Shown here: positions 1-8,433 of the stretch, piece after piece | Layout of the letters: each line of letters starts with the position of its first letter | Position numbering within the stretch: the stretch's first letter is position 1 | Assembly: GCF_040372045.1 (NCBI RefSeq) | Contig: NZ_BAABWH010000001.1 | Reading direction: 5' to 3' (one strand) | DNA: 64,000 nt | Origin: Thalassolituus sp006212115 | Lineage (GTDB): Bacteria > Pseudomonadota > Gammaproteobacteria > Pseudomonadales > Oceanobacteraceae | Position numbers and translations under genes: made by a program | Notes under the pieces: model-generated | What the model was told of the DNA's origin: nothing | The model's database searches: none | The model's input: only the letters and a program-made list of their open reading frames with translations

Positions 1-218
1 GTCAGGTGCGCTACGGGATGTCCCTCAATACGGCGGGCCAACAAGGTGTCGAGCAAGTCTTGTTGAGATTCTGTCAGCGGTTTTTCCGGCCAGGTGTATA
101 GCCACGCGCGATTCACCTCTAACACATGCATCAACAAAAGTTCTGCATCAGCACGAGGCGACTCACTGTCGGTCAGTGAGGTCTGAGCACGATTCAGCCA
201 GTCGCTAACGCTGCTCAC
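1..218 (-). CDS. prmC: Peptide chain release factor N5-glutamine methyltransferase, N-terminal part
   Basis: Partial: only the first 72 codons are inside the window and the gene runs off the left edge. The readable start has the PrmC/HemK N-terminal helical domain pattern (SDWLNRAQ, then PRADAELLLMHVL, then a TRR-like LLARRIEGHPVAHL), which binds the release factor; the methyltransferase domain lies outside. The GTG start overlaps the prfA stop as GTGA, so translation is probably coupled. PrmC methylates the glutamine of the GGQ motif of RF1, and its place directly after prfA fits that job. The order hemA-prfA-prmC is standard in gammaproteobacteria. Confidence 0.85.
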   Translation of the reverse strand, partial: MSSVSDWLNRAQTSLTDSESPRADAELLLMHVLEVNRAWLYTWPEKPLTESQQDLLDTLLARRIEGHPVAHL

Positions 219-1300
219 TGCCCCGCCATTTCAGCCAGCAGGTTGGCCTGATGCTCGTGTATAAGAGGTTCAATCACTGGCGACAAGTCGCCCTGTACGA
301 TTTCATCCAGTTTATACAGGGTCAGGTTAATGCGATGGTCGGTTACCCGGCCCTGTGGGTAATTGTAGGTACGGATACGCTCCGAACGGTCGCCCGAGCC
401 AACCAGGGATTTACGCGTGGCAGCCTGCTCTGCCTGAGCAGCAACGCGCTGTGCATCACGCAGGCGTGTCGCCAGCATAGCCATGGCTTTGGCCTTGTTC
501 TTGTGCTGCGAACGCTCGTCCTGACATTCAACCACAACGCCAGTTGGCAAGTGCGTAATACGGATAGCGGAGTCGGTTTTGTTGACGTGCTGACCGCCCG
601 CGCCGGAGGCCCGGAAGGTATCAATACGCAGGTCGTTTTTGTTGATGTCTACTTCATCTTCGCTTTCAACTTCGGGCATCACAGCGACCGTGCAGGCTGA
701 AGTGTGAATTCGCCCCTGACTTTCGGTTTCTGGAACACGCTGGACACGATGAGCGCCGGATTCGAACTTCAGACGTGAGTACACATCGGTGCCACTAATA
801 CGCACGATCACCTCTTTGAATCCGCCATGCTCACCGTCATTTGCGCTCATCATTTCTGTACGCCAGCCCTGCGTTTCTGCAAAGCGGGTGTACATGCGAT
901 ACAAGTCACCGGAGAAAATAGCCGCTTCATCACCGCCAGTTCCGGCACGGATTTCGACAATCACATTGCGACCATCGTCCGGATCTTTCGGCAACAGGAG
1001 AATCTCAATGCGTGCTTCAAGCGCTGCAATCGCCTCTTTCGCATTGTCGAGCTCTTCTTGTCCCATAGCTCGCATATCTGGATCATCATCGGACGCCAGG
1101 AGCTCGGCCTCTTCGCGGTCAGACACCGCCTGCTCATAATCTGAATAGGCCTTAGCCACTTCTTCCAGCTCGGCGTATTCCTTCGACAGATTACGAAATT
1201 TATCCTGATTACCGATCACATCCGGATCGGACAACAGATGCCCCACCTCTTCATAGCGGTCACGCAGGCTTTCAAGTTTTTGCAGTATGGAGGGTTTCAT
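215..1300 (-). CDS. prfA: Peptide chain release factor 1
   Basis: RF1 reads UAA and UAG and triggers hydrolysis of the finished peptide in the ribosome. The 361-residue product has the usual family length and starts MKPSI like the enterobacterial protein. The catalytic GGQ is at residues 235-237 (SGAGGQHVNKTDSA). The codon-recognition tripeptide site, PAT in Escherichia coli, reads PET at 190-192, which keeps the outer Pro and Thr. The conserved ESQGRIHTSA and LPTGVVVECQDERSQHKNKA stretches are present. Its ATG overlaps the hemA stop by four bases (ATGA) and its stop overlaps prmC, so hemA-prfA-prmC look like one transcript. Confidence 0.98.
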   Translation of the reverse strand: MKPSILQKLESLRDRYEEVGHLLSDPDVIGNQDKFRNLSKEYAELEEVAKAYSDYEQAVSDREEAELLASDDDPDMRAMGQEELDNAKEAIAALEARIEILLLPKDPDDGRNVIVEIRAGTGGDEAAIFSGDLYRMYTRFAETQGWRTEMMSANDGEHGGFKEVIVRISGTDVYSRLKFESGAHRVQRVPETESQGRIHTSACTVAVMPEVESEDEVDINKNDLRIDTFRASGAGGQHVNKTDSAIRITHLPTGVVVECQDERSQHKNKAKAMAMLATRLRDAQRVAAQAEQAATRKSLVGSGDRSERIRTYNYPQGRVTDHRINLTLYKLDEIVQGDLSPVIEPLIHEHQANLLAEMAGQ

Positions 1301-2559
1301 TCAGATGGGTTATCCAGATCAAATAGTTCTCTGCTCCAGTCGAGCACTTCGCGACGCCCTTCTGCACCTGCCCGGCGCAGCGCCGTCATCGGCTTATGCA
1401 GCATCTTATTGCCGAACGTGTGAGCAAACGTCCGCAGAATCTTTTCGGGATCACCGCCGTTCTGAATCTGCTTGATGGCTTTTTCCAATTGTTCGTCACG
1501 CACTGTTTCAACGTAGTTGCGAACGTCCGTTAGCGTACTGACCGCATCAAGCGCTTTCAGCTCGCGCATATAGTGTTCAACGCCAGCGCTGATCAGCTCA
1601 TTTGCCTGCTGCGCCGCGTCTTCACGTGAGCGGACATTCTCTTCGATGATGCCCCTCAGGTCATCGACGCTATACAGATACACATCCGCCAGGGAACCAA
1701 CTTCCGGTTCAATGTCCCGGGGAACGGCAATATCGACCATAAACATGGGCTTGTGACGTCGACGTTTCAACGCCTTTTCTACCATCCCCTTACCCAGAAT
1801 CGGTAACGGGCTGGCCGTCGAGGAAATCACGATATCGGCATCAGGAAGTACGACAGGAATGTCCTCAAGCAGCACTGCTTCTGCGTGCACCTCGCGAGCA
1901 AGATTCTGCCCTCGGGCCAGTGTACGGTTGGCAAGGATGATGTGCTCTACCCCAGCCTGTCGGAGATGGCGGGCAACCAGCTCTATCGTTTCTCCTGCTC
2001 CGATCAGCAATGCGCGGCTGTGGCGCATATCAGCAAAGATATGTTGCGCCATACGAACGGCCGCAAAGGCAACGGATACCGGATTCTGGCCGATAGCCGT
2101 ATCAGTTCTTACGCGCTTGGCAATGGAAAACGTTTGTCGGAAAAGCCGCCCCAGTTCTGAACCCACAGTGCCCGCATCCTGGGCGACGGCGTAGGCGGAC
2201 TTCATCTGTCCGAGAATCTGGGGCTCACCCAGCACAAGGGAATCGAGGCCACTCGCCACTTTCATGGTATGCGCAACCGCTTCGTCGTCCGTCAAAGCAT
2301 ATAAAGACGCATCGAGATCACTTTGCGCAATCTCGTGATTTTGCTCCAACCAGCGTGTCACAAGCTCCGGACACTGTTCATCGGCGGTACAGTATATTTC
2401 CGTACGGTTACAGGTCGACAGGACGACGACTTCAGAAACAGACCTGAGCTGACGCAAGTCCTTCAGGATATCCGACATACTGGCAGGATCAAACGCCACC
2501 CGTTCGCGTACAGCGACAGGAGCCGTTTTGTGATTGATGCCCAGAGCCCAGATCGTCAT
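1297..2559 (-). CDS. hemA: Glutamyl-tRNA reductase
   Basis: Catalyses the NADPH-dependent reduction of glutamyl-tRNA to glutamate-1-semialdehyde, the first step of the C5 route to 5-aminolevulinate and haem. At 420 residues it has normal length. The catalytic cysteine is Cys50 in VVLSTCNRTEIY; a Rossmann segment (ALLIGAGETIELVARHL) follows near residue 185, and the C-terminal dimerisation helices are complete. The first gene of an overlapping set with prfA and prmC, it is divergent from the TPR lipoprotein gene at 2701, with a 141-base control region between them. Confidence 0.98.
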   Translation of the reverse strand: MTIWALGINHKTAPVAVRERVAFDPASMSDILKDLRQLRSVSEVVVLSTCNRTEIYCTADEQCPELVTRWLEQNHEIAQSDLDASLYALTDDEAVAHTMKVASGLDSLVLGEPQILGQMKSAYAVAQDAGTVGSELGRLFRQTFSIAKRVRTDTAIGQNPVSVAFAAVRMAQHIFADMRHSRALLIGAGETIELVARHLRQAGVEHIILANRTLARGQNLAREVHAEAVLLEDIPVVLPDADIVISSTASPLPILGKGMVEKALKRRRHKPMFMVDIAVPRDIEPEVGSLADVYLYSVDDLRGIIEENVRSREDAAQQANELISAGVEHYMRELKALDAVSTLTDVRNYVETVRDEQLEKAIKQIQNGGDPEKILRTFAHTFGNKMLHKPMTALRRAGAEGRREVLDWSRELFDLDNPSE

Positions 2560-2592
2560 CCTACTGCCGGATTTCCTCTGTTAAAGTCCGGG

Positions 2593-2598
2593 ATTATA
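2593..2598 (-). promoter_or_regulatory. Possible -10 box for hemA
   Basis: Read on the minus strand this is TATAAT, about 35 bases upstream of the hemA ATG. No good -35 box sits 16-18 bases upstream, so the call rests on the -10 and its location. Confidence 0.3.
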
Positions 2599-2630
2599 AA
2601 CAGCCGATGGGGAATTTTCCCGCGAAATCT

Positions 2631-2660
2631 TTGACTTAACTTCATAAGTAACTCTAAATA
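2631..2660 (+). promoter_or_regulatory. Possible sigma-70 promoter for the TPR-lolB-ispE operon
   Basis: TTGACT (2631-2636) is followed 17-18 bases later by CTAAAT/TAAATA (2654-2660). The predicted start lies about 35 bases upstream of the ATG at 2701. The -35 is good, the -10 mediocre. Confidence 0.4.
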
Positions 2661-2700
2661 ACGGGATAGTTGCAAAGCGGATCTGCCGATCAATCACGTC

Positions 2701-4443
2701 ATGGCTAATGCTGAATATTTTTCACGCGGTTTAAAATCGTTGCTTCCACTCAGTATGGCTGCCTTAACCGCAGCCTGCTCGACATTCATGCCTCAACCGG
2801 CGGAAGAGCCTGAGCCTGTCGTTCCCCAGAAGGTTGTCGAGACGCGCCCCATTCCCGCGCCGACCCTGTATTCACTGCTGGTTGCGGAGATGGCAGGCCA
2901 ACGACAACGCTACGACGTTGCTCTGTTCCACTACCTGGATCAGGCTCGTAAGACACGCGACCCCAACGTAGCCGAGCGCGCTCTGCGTATCGCTCAGTAT
3001 GTTGGTGCGTCCAGTTTTGCTGCTGAGGCATCCGCTATCTGGCTCGATGTCGAACCCGATGATCCGGGCGCGGTACAAGCAGCGGCGCAGGTGGCATTGG
3101 GGCAGAAAGAGTTTGATCGTAGCCTTGAACTGTACACCCGCTTCTACGACATGACCGGTGTCGCGCAATTCGACTTCTACGCCGCTGCGCTACTCCCAAA
3201 TGACGAAACGGTTCGCTCAGAACAGTTAACCGCGCTAGAGGCCTTAAGTACCAGCTATCCGAAACAAGGGAACCTGTTGTACGGTCAGGCTCTGCTGCTG
3301 CAATCGTTGGGTCAGGACAATGACGCTATCGAGCGAATTGATCAGGCACTGAAATACGATTCAGGGTTATTACCAGCCGGAGTTCAGAAAGCGCGGATCC
3401 TTGCCCGTAACAATCGCGTTGAAGAGGCCATTGACTGGCTGGACGATCTGTTAAACGATCACCCCGACAACAAACAGCTTGCCGTGTTACGCGCCCGCAT
3501 GCTGCTACAACTCGGCGATATTGCGGAAGCCCGTGATGCTTTTTCTGACATCAACGCACAATATCCCAATGATCAGCAGATCATCCTTTCGCTGGCATTA
3601 CTTGAAGAAGAGCTAGAGAACTATGATGCTGCCAAGCCGTTGTTGCGTGAACTTCTGTCCAAGGGCGATAAGCAGTCCGAAGCCAGTTATTACCTTGGGC
3701 GTATCGCCGCCAATGAGAATGACCCGGATCTGGCCCTCAACTATTATCGCCAGATCAGCGACGGTCGCGAGTTTCTTCCTGCTCAATTAGCCGCCGCGCA
3801 ACTCCTTAATGACGAACAGGGAGTCGATGCCGCCATCAGCTACCTGGAAGAGCGCCGGGATACGTACCCGCAGTACGCGGGACAACTGCGTAGACTCGAA
3901 AGTGACTTACTGATCAAGGCCGGACGAGAACAGGATGCCTTCGAAAGTGTGTCCAGCGCACTGGCCGCAGAGCCGGAGGACACCAACCTCCGCTATACCC
4001 GAGCCATGCTGGCCGAAAGACTGGGAGACATGGCTCTGCTGGAGCGGGATCTGCGTCGCATCATTGACCAGAATCCGGATCATGCCGAAGCACTCAATGC
4101 ACTTGGCTACAGTCTTGCTAACAAAACCGATCGCCTCGACGAGGCTGAGCCTCTGATCGAGCGCGCCATCGAACTACAACCTGACAACCCAGCCATCATC
4201 GACAGCTTAGGATGGTTGTATTTCCGCCAGGGTAAACTCAACGAAGCCGGTCCACTTCTGCTTGATGCCTGGAACAGAATGAACGACCACGAAATCGCTG
4301 CTCACCTTGGCGAGTGGTACTGGGCAACCGGCGACACGGAATCAGCACGGGACATATGGGCACAAGGCCTGGACATGACACCAGACAGTGACGTCATCAA
4401 TGAAACCCTTCTGCGATTAGGCGTTGATCCTCTGAGTTTATGA
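2701..4443 (+). CDS. Tetratricopeptide-repeat lipoprotein
   Basis: The 580-residue protein has a lipoprotein signal: Arg9 and Lys12, a hydrophobic stretch, then LTAAC with Cys26 as the lipidated residue. A proline-rich spacer (about 30-50) follows and the rest is helical TPR-like repeats; typical units include AEALNALGYSLANKTDRLDEAE and AIIDSLGWLYFRQGKLNEAG near residues 460-525. A TPR protein in exactly this position, between hemA and lolB, is common in Pseudomonas relatives. TPR lipoproteins usually act as protein-binding scaffolds; here the partner is unknown. The adjoining lolB suggests an envelope role, which is inference. The stop overlaps the lolB start (ATGA). No strong Shine-Dalgarno is seen before the chosen ATG. 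Confidence 0.85.
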   Translation: MANAEYFSRGLKSLLPLSMAALTAACSTFMPQPAEEPEPVVPQKVVETRPIPAPTLYSLLVAEMAGQRQRYDVALFHYLDQARKTRDPNVAERALRIAQYVGASSFAAEASAIWLDVEPDDPGAVQAAAQVALGQKEFDRSLELYTRFYDMTGVAQFDFYAAALLPNDETVRSEQLTALEALSTSYPKQGNLLYGQALLLQSLGQDNDAIERIDQALKYDSGLLPAGVQKARILARNNRVEEAIDWLDDLLNDHPDNKQLAVLRARMLLQLGDIAEARDAFSDINAQYPNDQQIILSLALLEEELENYDAAKPLLRELLSKGDKQSEASYYLGRIAANENDPDLALNYYRQISDGREFLPAQLAAAQLLNDEQGVDAAISYLEERRDTYPQYAGQLRRLESDLLIKAGREQDAFESVSSALAAEPEDTNLRYTRAMLAERLGDMALLERDLRRIIDQNPDHAEALNALGYSLANKTDRLDEAEPLIERAIELQPDNPAIIDSLGWLYFRQGKLNEAGPLLLDAWNRMNDHEIAAHLGEWYWATGDTESARDIWAQGLDMTPDSDVINETLLRLGVDPLSL

Positions 4444-5027
4444 AACCTTTCAAAACCCTGTTTTTTATCGCAGCTATCACGTTACTTGCTGGTTGCGCCT
4501 CTCTTTTGCCTCAAGGGGATAGCGACGCCCTGCAGGCGAGCCTGAATGACGTTCAGCACTGGCAAGTTCGAGGGAAAATGTCGGTCGTCACACCAGATGA
4601 CAGCGCCACAGGCTACATGGACTGGAAACAGAACCAGCGTGACTTTGACCTCTACATTGCCGGACCACTGGGTCAAGGCGCTACGCGGCTGACAGGCACT
4701 GCCGATTCTGCCGAGCTTACTCTTCCGGGGTGGGACGAGCCCCGATCAGCGTCCTCACCAGAGGAACTCATGTTGCTGTATCTCGGTTGGAACTTTCCGG
4801 TTTCCGATATCCGCTACTGGGTAAAAGGTCAGGCCAGTCCGAATGGCACCAGCACAGTTGAATACAGTGAGGCCGGGCTGCTGAGCCGTATGGAACAATA
4901 CGGATGGACGATCACCTACAAACGTTATTCCAATCAGAATGGCTATTGGTTACCGGGTCTGGTAAAAGTCAGCGGACACGATTTCCGCTTCACATTTTCC
5001 ATCCGCGAATGGACGCTCCATGACTGA
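4440..5027 (+). CDS. lolB: Outer-membrane lipoprotein receptor LolB
   Basis: LolB accepts lipoproteins from the periplasmic carrier LolA and inserts them in the outer membrane. The 195-residue protein is itself a lipoprotein with lipobox LLAGC (Cys19) after a short basic N-terminus. The mature part has the LolB signature: HWQVRGKMSVVTPDDSATGYMDW-type opening, then IAGPLGQGATRLTG and the WNFPVSDIRYWVKG motif near the middle. Gene order hemA-lolB-ispE-prs is the classical one. It overlaps the TPR lipoprotein gene by four bases and ispE by eight, so all three are probably translated as a coupled unit. Confidence 0.95.
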   Translation: MKPFKTLFFIAAITLLAGCASLLPQGDSDALQASLNDVQHWQVRGKMSVVTPDDSATGYMDWKQNQRDFDLYIAGPLGQGATRLTGTADSAELTLPGWDEPRSASSPEELMLLYLGWNFPVSDIRYWVKGQASPNGTSTVEYSEAGLLSRMEQYGWTITYKRYSNQNGYWLPGLVKVSGHDFRFTFSIREWTLHD

Positions 5028-5877
5028 CAACGCCTGGTTAACCGTACCTGCTCCTGCAAAACTGAATCTTTTTCTTCATATCACCGGGCGTAGACCGGAC
5101 GGCTACCATAACCTCCAGACCCTGTTTCAGTTTCTCGATTACGGCGATGAGCTGTCATTCCGCACTCGCAACGACGGCCAACTGACGCTCAGCCCTGACA
5201 TCGAGGATGTCCCTTTTGAGGATAATCTGATTATCCGTGCCGCGCGTTTACTTCAGGACAGAACGACAAAAACCTGCGGTGCCGATATCGAGCTGAACAA
5301 ACGACTGCCTATGGGTGGCGGTCTTGGTGGAGGCAGCTCTGATGCAGCCACCACCCTGCTGGCCCTGAATCACTTATGGCAGTTAAACCTGAGTCTGGAT
5401 GAACTGGCAGAGATTGGCTTGTCGCTGGGCGCCGATGTTCCAGTCTTTGTGCGTGGTGAAGCCGCCTTTGCAGAGGGGGTTGGTGAGGTCCTGACACCTG
5501 TTCCTGAACTGGAAGAACCCTGGTTTCTCGTGGTCTGTCCGCAAGTCCATGTAAATACAGCAAAAATTTTCTCTCATGAGGGCTTGACCAGGAATACGGA
5601 GATCATTAATATTCGCACCGCGTTGAGGCAAGGGGGCAGAAATGACTGCCAGCAAGTTGTCACGATGCTCTACCCAGAAATAGGTAAAGCATTGAATTTG
5701 CTAAACAAATTTTCCTTTGCTAAGATGACGGGCACTGGAGCTTGCATATTTTCAAGCTTCGGTTCTGAGACAGAAGCCAGACAGGTTTCTGACCAGTTAC
5801 CGGCTGAGTATGTGGCCTTTGTTGCGAAAGGAACTAACCTTTCAAAAACGCATAAGGTATTATTCAGACCGTCTTAA
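5020..5877 (+). CDS. ispE: 4-diphosphocytidyl-2-C-methyl-D-erythritol kinase
   Basis: Fourth enzyme of the methylerythritol phosphate pathway to isoprenoids: phosphorylates the 2-hydroxyl of CDP-methylerythritol with ATP. The protein (285 residues, normal length) is a GHMP kinase. The substrate-side PAPAKLNLFLHITGRRPDGYH motif is near the N-terminus, the ATP-binding loop LPMGGGLGGGSSDAATT spans about 96-112, and a C-terminal glycine motif KMTGTGACIFSSF is present. It supplies precursors for undecaprenyl phosphate, needed by mraY and murG later in this window. The last gene before tRNA-Gln, it ends five bases upstream of the tRNA. Confidence 0.97.
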   Translation: MTDNAWLTVPAPAKLNLFLHITGRRPDGYHNLQTLFQFLDYGDELSFRTRNDGQLTLSPDIEDVPFEDNLIIRAARLLQDRTTKTCGADIELNKRLPMGGGLGGGSSDAATTLLALNHLWQLNLSLDELAEIGLSLGADVPVFVRGEAAFAEGVGEVLTPVPELEEPWFLVVCPQVHVNTAKIFSHEGLTRNTEIINIRTALRQGGRNDCQQVVTMLYPEIGKALNLLNKFSFAKMTGTGACIFSSFGSETEARQVSDQLPAEYVAFVAKGTNLSKTHKVLFRPS

Positions 5878-5881
5878 ATGC

Positions 5882-5956
5882 TGGGGTGTCGCCAAGTGGT
5901 AAGGCAACGGGTTTTGATCCCGTCATTCGCAGGTTCGATCCCTGCCACCTCAGCCA
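5882..5956 (+). tRNA. tRNA-Gln (anticodon UUG)
   Basis: A 75-nt cloverleaf reads directly from the sequence. The acceptor stem TGGGGTG pairs with CACCTCA, with discriminator G and an encoded CCA at 5954-5956. The anticodon stem ACGGG/CCCGT (5907-5911 and 5919-5923) encloses the loop TTTTGAT, giving anticodon TTG at 5914-5916. The T arm has GGTTCGATCC. Encoded CCA is usual for gammaproteobacteria. It sits between ispE and prs as in relatives and may be processed from the ispE transcript, since no obvious separate promoter was found. Confidence 0.98.
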
Positions 5957-6002
5957 ATTCTATACTCTCCATCTTTGAATCTACTGCATCAAGGGGACGA
6001 CT

Positions 6003-6944
6003 GTGTCTAAGTTGATGGTATTTACCGGTAATGCAAATCCGGAACTGGCAAAGCTCGTCGTCGAGCGTCTCGATCTCTCCCTTGGTGAAGCCACTGTGGG
6101 TAAATTCAGCGATGGTGAAATCACCGTTGAGATCAATGAAAACGTGCGTGGTAAAGACGTTTTCATCCTGCAGCCTACGTGTGCTCCTACAAACGATAAC
6201 CTGATGGAAATCCTCCTGATGGCTGACGGCCTGCGCCGCGCATCAGCGAGCCGCATTACTGCCGTAGTCCCTTACTTCGGCTACGCTCGTCAGGACCGTC
6301 GTCCACGTAGTGCCCGAGTGCCGATTTCTGCGCGTGCGGTTGCCGATATGATGTCAGGCGCAGGCATTGACCGTGTACTGACCGTTGATCTTCACGCGGA
6401 CCAGATCCAGGGCTTCTTCGACATCCCTGTTGATAACGTATACGGCTCTCCAATCCTGCTCGACGATATCGAACGTCAGAACTTCGAAGATCTGATTGTT
6501 GTATCACCGGATATCGGTGGTGTAGTCCGCGCTCGTGCGATCGCTAAGCAATTAAATGTTGATCTGGCGATCATCGACAAACGCCGTCCTAAAGCAAACG
6601 TATCTGAAGTCATGCACATCATTGGTGATGTGAAAGACCGCACCTGCGTGCTGGTCGATGATATGGTCGATACCGCAGGCACGCTGTGCCAGGCCGCTAA
6701 AGCCCTGAAAGAGTTTGGTGCGAAAAAGGTTGTCGCTTACTGCACACATCCTGTACTATCCGGGCCCGCGATTGAGCGCCTTGCAAACGCACAGCTGGAC
6801 GAATTGGTTGTTACCGACACCATTCCATTGTCTGAAGCTGCACGCGCAACCGGTGCAATCCGTCAGCTGACCACAGCAGGTCTCCTGGCCGAATCAATCC
6901 GTCGTGTAAACAACGAAGAATCCATCAGCGCGATGTTCCGTTAA
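6003..6944 (+). CDS. prs: Ribose-phosphate pyrophosphokinase (PRPP synthetase)
   Basis: Makes 5-phosphoribosyl-1-diphosphate from ribose-5-phosphate and ATP for nucleotide, histidine and tryptophan synthesis. It is 313 residues, near the 315 of E. coli. The PRPP-binding loop CVLVDDMVDTAGT is at about 215-227, the catalytic flexible loop begins IDKRRPKANVSEVM at 191-204, and the N-terminal FTGNANPELA and metal-binding VDLHADQIQGFF (about 128-139) motifs are intact. The start is GTG at 6003, supported by AAGGGG eight bases upstream and by alignment of the N-terminus. A terminator follows at 7005. Confidence 0.98.
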   Translation: MSKLMVFTGNANPELAKLVVERLDLSLGEATVGKFSDGEITVEINENVRGKDVFILQPTCAPTNDNLMEILLMADGLRRASASRITAVVPYFGYARQDRRPRSARVPISARAVADMMSGAGIDRVLTVDLHADQIQGFFDIPVDNVYGSPILLDDIERQNFEDLIVVSPDIGGVVRARAIAKQLNVDLAIIDKRRPKANVSEVMHIIGDVKDRTCVLVDDMVDTAGTLCQAAKALKEFGAKKVVAYCTHPVLSGPAIERLANAQLDELVVTDTIPLSEAARATGAIRQLTTAGLLAESIRRVNNEESISAMFR

Positions 6945-7004
6945 GCCACAGGCTTAAGTACAACGAGCTGATTAACAGCAACAACGTAATTGTTGCTATT
7001 TATG

Positions 7005-7038
7005 CCGCTGGAGTTGGTCGCAAACTCCGGCGGTTTTT
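7005..7038 (+). terminator. Intrinsic terminator between prs and rplY
   Basis: Stem CCGCTGGAGTT (7005-7015) pairs with AACTCCGGCGG (7023-7033), one G-T wobble, followed by five T. A second hairpin lies just upstream at 6977-6997 (AGCAACAA / TTGTTGCT, 5-base loop) without a T run. Confidence 0.85.
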
Positions 7039-7062
7039 ACATCCTGAAATGAGGAAAACACT

Positions 7063-7707
7063 ATGTCAGACTTCACTTTGTCTGCTGTAACTCGCGAAGA
7101 TGCGGGGAAAGGTGCGAGCCGCCGCCTGCGTCGCGAGAATGGCGTACCAGCAATCATCTATGGCGGTAAAGCCGGTGGTAACGACCGTAAGCCAACGCCT
7201 ATCACTCTGAAGGCGAATGAACTGAACAAGGCCCTGGAATCAGAAGCCTTCTACAGCTCAATCATCACTCTGTCTGTTGATGGCAAAGACGAAACTGTGA
7301 TCCTGAAAGATCTGCAGCGTCACCCTGCAAAAGCTATGATCTGGCACGCTGACTTCCAGCGCGTGAGCAAGTCTTCTAAGATCACCACTACTGTTCCGCT
7401 GCACTTCCTGAACGAAGAAAGCTGCAAAGGCGTGAAGCTGGGTGGCGGTAAGATCATGCACCAGATGAACACCCTTGAAATCGTATGTGCTGCTGGTGAC
7501 CTGCCAGAATACATCGAAATCGACATGGCTGACGTTGAAGTCGGCGGTGTAATTCACCTGTCTGACCTGAAGCTGCCTAAAGGCGTTGAGTCTCTGGCAC
7601 TGTCACATGGTGAAGAACACGATACATCAGTTGTTTCTGTTATCGAGCCTAAAGGTTCGAAAGAAGACGAAGCAGAAGACGCTGAAGCTGAAGGCGGCGA
7701 CGAGTAA
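7063..7707 (+). CDS. rplY: 50S ribosomal protein bL25 (CTC-type long form)
   Basis: Binds 5S rRNA in the large subunit. The 214-residue product is the long general-stress/Ctc form, not the roughly 94-residue enterobacterial L25. The L25 domain covers about residues 4-93 (GKGASRRLRRENGVPAIIYGG, later HADFQRV), followed by the TL5/Ctc C-terminal beta domain to about 190 and an acidic tail (EDEAEDAEAEGGDE). Start ATG at 7063 has AGGA in the leader. The gene is bounded by terminators on both sides, so it is probably monocistronic. The prs-rplY-pth-ychF order is widely conserved and reflects a translation-related neighbourhood. Confidence 0.96.
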   Translation: MSDFTLSAVTREDAGKGASRRLRRENGVPAIIYGGKAGGNDRKPTPITLKANELNKALESEAFYSSIITLSVDGKDETVILKDLQRHPAKAMIWHADFQRVSKSSKITTTVPLHFLNEESCKGVKLGGGKIMHQMNTLEIVCAAGDLPEYIEIDMADVEVGGVIHLSDLKLPKGVESLALSHGEEHDTSVVSVIEPKGSKEDEAEDAEAEGGDE

Positions 7708-7725
7708 TCGTTGCGCTCAGAGAAA

Positions 7726-7749
7726 AGCGGGGCTTGTCCCCGCTTTTTT
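7726..7749 (+). terminator. Intrinsic terminator after rplY
   Basis: Stem AGCGGGG / CCCCGCT with a 5-base loop, followed by six T (7744-7749). It separates rplY from pth. Confidence 0.92.
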
Positions 7750-7790
7750 ATTGTCTGCTATTTATCGCACTGATATCGAATGGACATTGT

Positions 7791-8378
7791 ATGGCTGATC
7801 CAATTCGCGTAATCGTAGGCCTTGGCAACCCCGGAGCCGAATACGAACACACCCGTCACAATGCCGGTTTCTGGCTGGTTGAACGTCTCGCCCGACAGGA
7901 AGGCATAAGCCTGTCTCCCGATAAAAAATTCTTTGGTCTTGCTGGTAAGGGACGCATTGGCGGACAAGAATGCTACCTGCTGTTACCGACCACCTTTATG
8001 AATCGCAGCGGCCAGTCAGTAGCAGCGCTCGCTAATTTTTATAAAATAAAAACCAGTGAAATACTGGTCGTTCATGATGAACTTGATATGCCGCCCGGCA
8101 TTGCTAAATTCAAAACCGGCGGAGGACACGGTGGTCAGAATGGATTGCGCGATATCATTGCACGAATGAGCAATCAGAAAGATTTTCATCGCCTGCGCGT
8201 CGGTATTGGCCATCCGGGTGATAAGAATCTCGTCACCGGCCACGTACTCGGGCGTGCCAGTAAAGCAGAACAACAAGCCATCGACAGTGTCATCGATGAA
8301 GCACTGCGTGTGCTGCCAGATGCCATCAGCGGTGACTTACCGAAAGCAATGAATCGACTTCATAGTTTTAAAGGGTAA
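7791..8378 (+). CDS. pth: Peptidyl-tRNA hydrolase
   Basis: Releases tRNA from prematurely dissociated peptidyl-tRNA by cleaving the ester bond. With the start at ATG 7791 the protein is 195 residues, matching the 194 of E. coli; an in-frame extension to 7734 would begin inside the rplY terminator and is rejected. Motifs: VGLGNPGAEYEHTRHNAGFW with the likely catalytic His23, the substrate-side FMNRSG, HDELDMPPG with the catalytic Asp, and the GGGHGGQNGLRDI loop. It is followed 55 bases later by ychF on the same strand; the pair is a common operon. Confidence 0.97.
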   Translation: MADPIRVIVGLGNPGAEYEHTRHNAGFWLVERLARQEGISLSPDKKFFGLAGKGRIGGQECYLLLPTTFMNRSGQSVAALANFYKIKTSEILVVHDELDMPPGIAKFKTGGGHGGQNGLRDIIARMSNQKDFHRLRVGIGHPGDKNLVTGHVLGRASKAEQQAIDSVIDEALRVLPDAISGDLPKAMNRLHSFKG

Positions 8379-8433
8379 AATACCCGCCAGTTTAAAACAG
8401 ACACACCAACTACATCACGATCGGGAAACAGAA

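Noticed and set aside
251..700. Plus-strand open frame opposite prfA
   Set aside because: Antisense shadow of a highly conserved gene; no family features.
7734..7790. In-frame upstream extension of pth
   Set aside because: It would start inside the rplY terminator hairpin, has no ribosome site, and makes Pth longer than the family.
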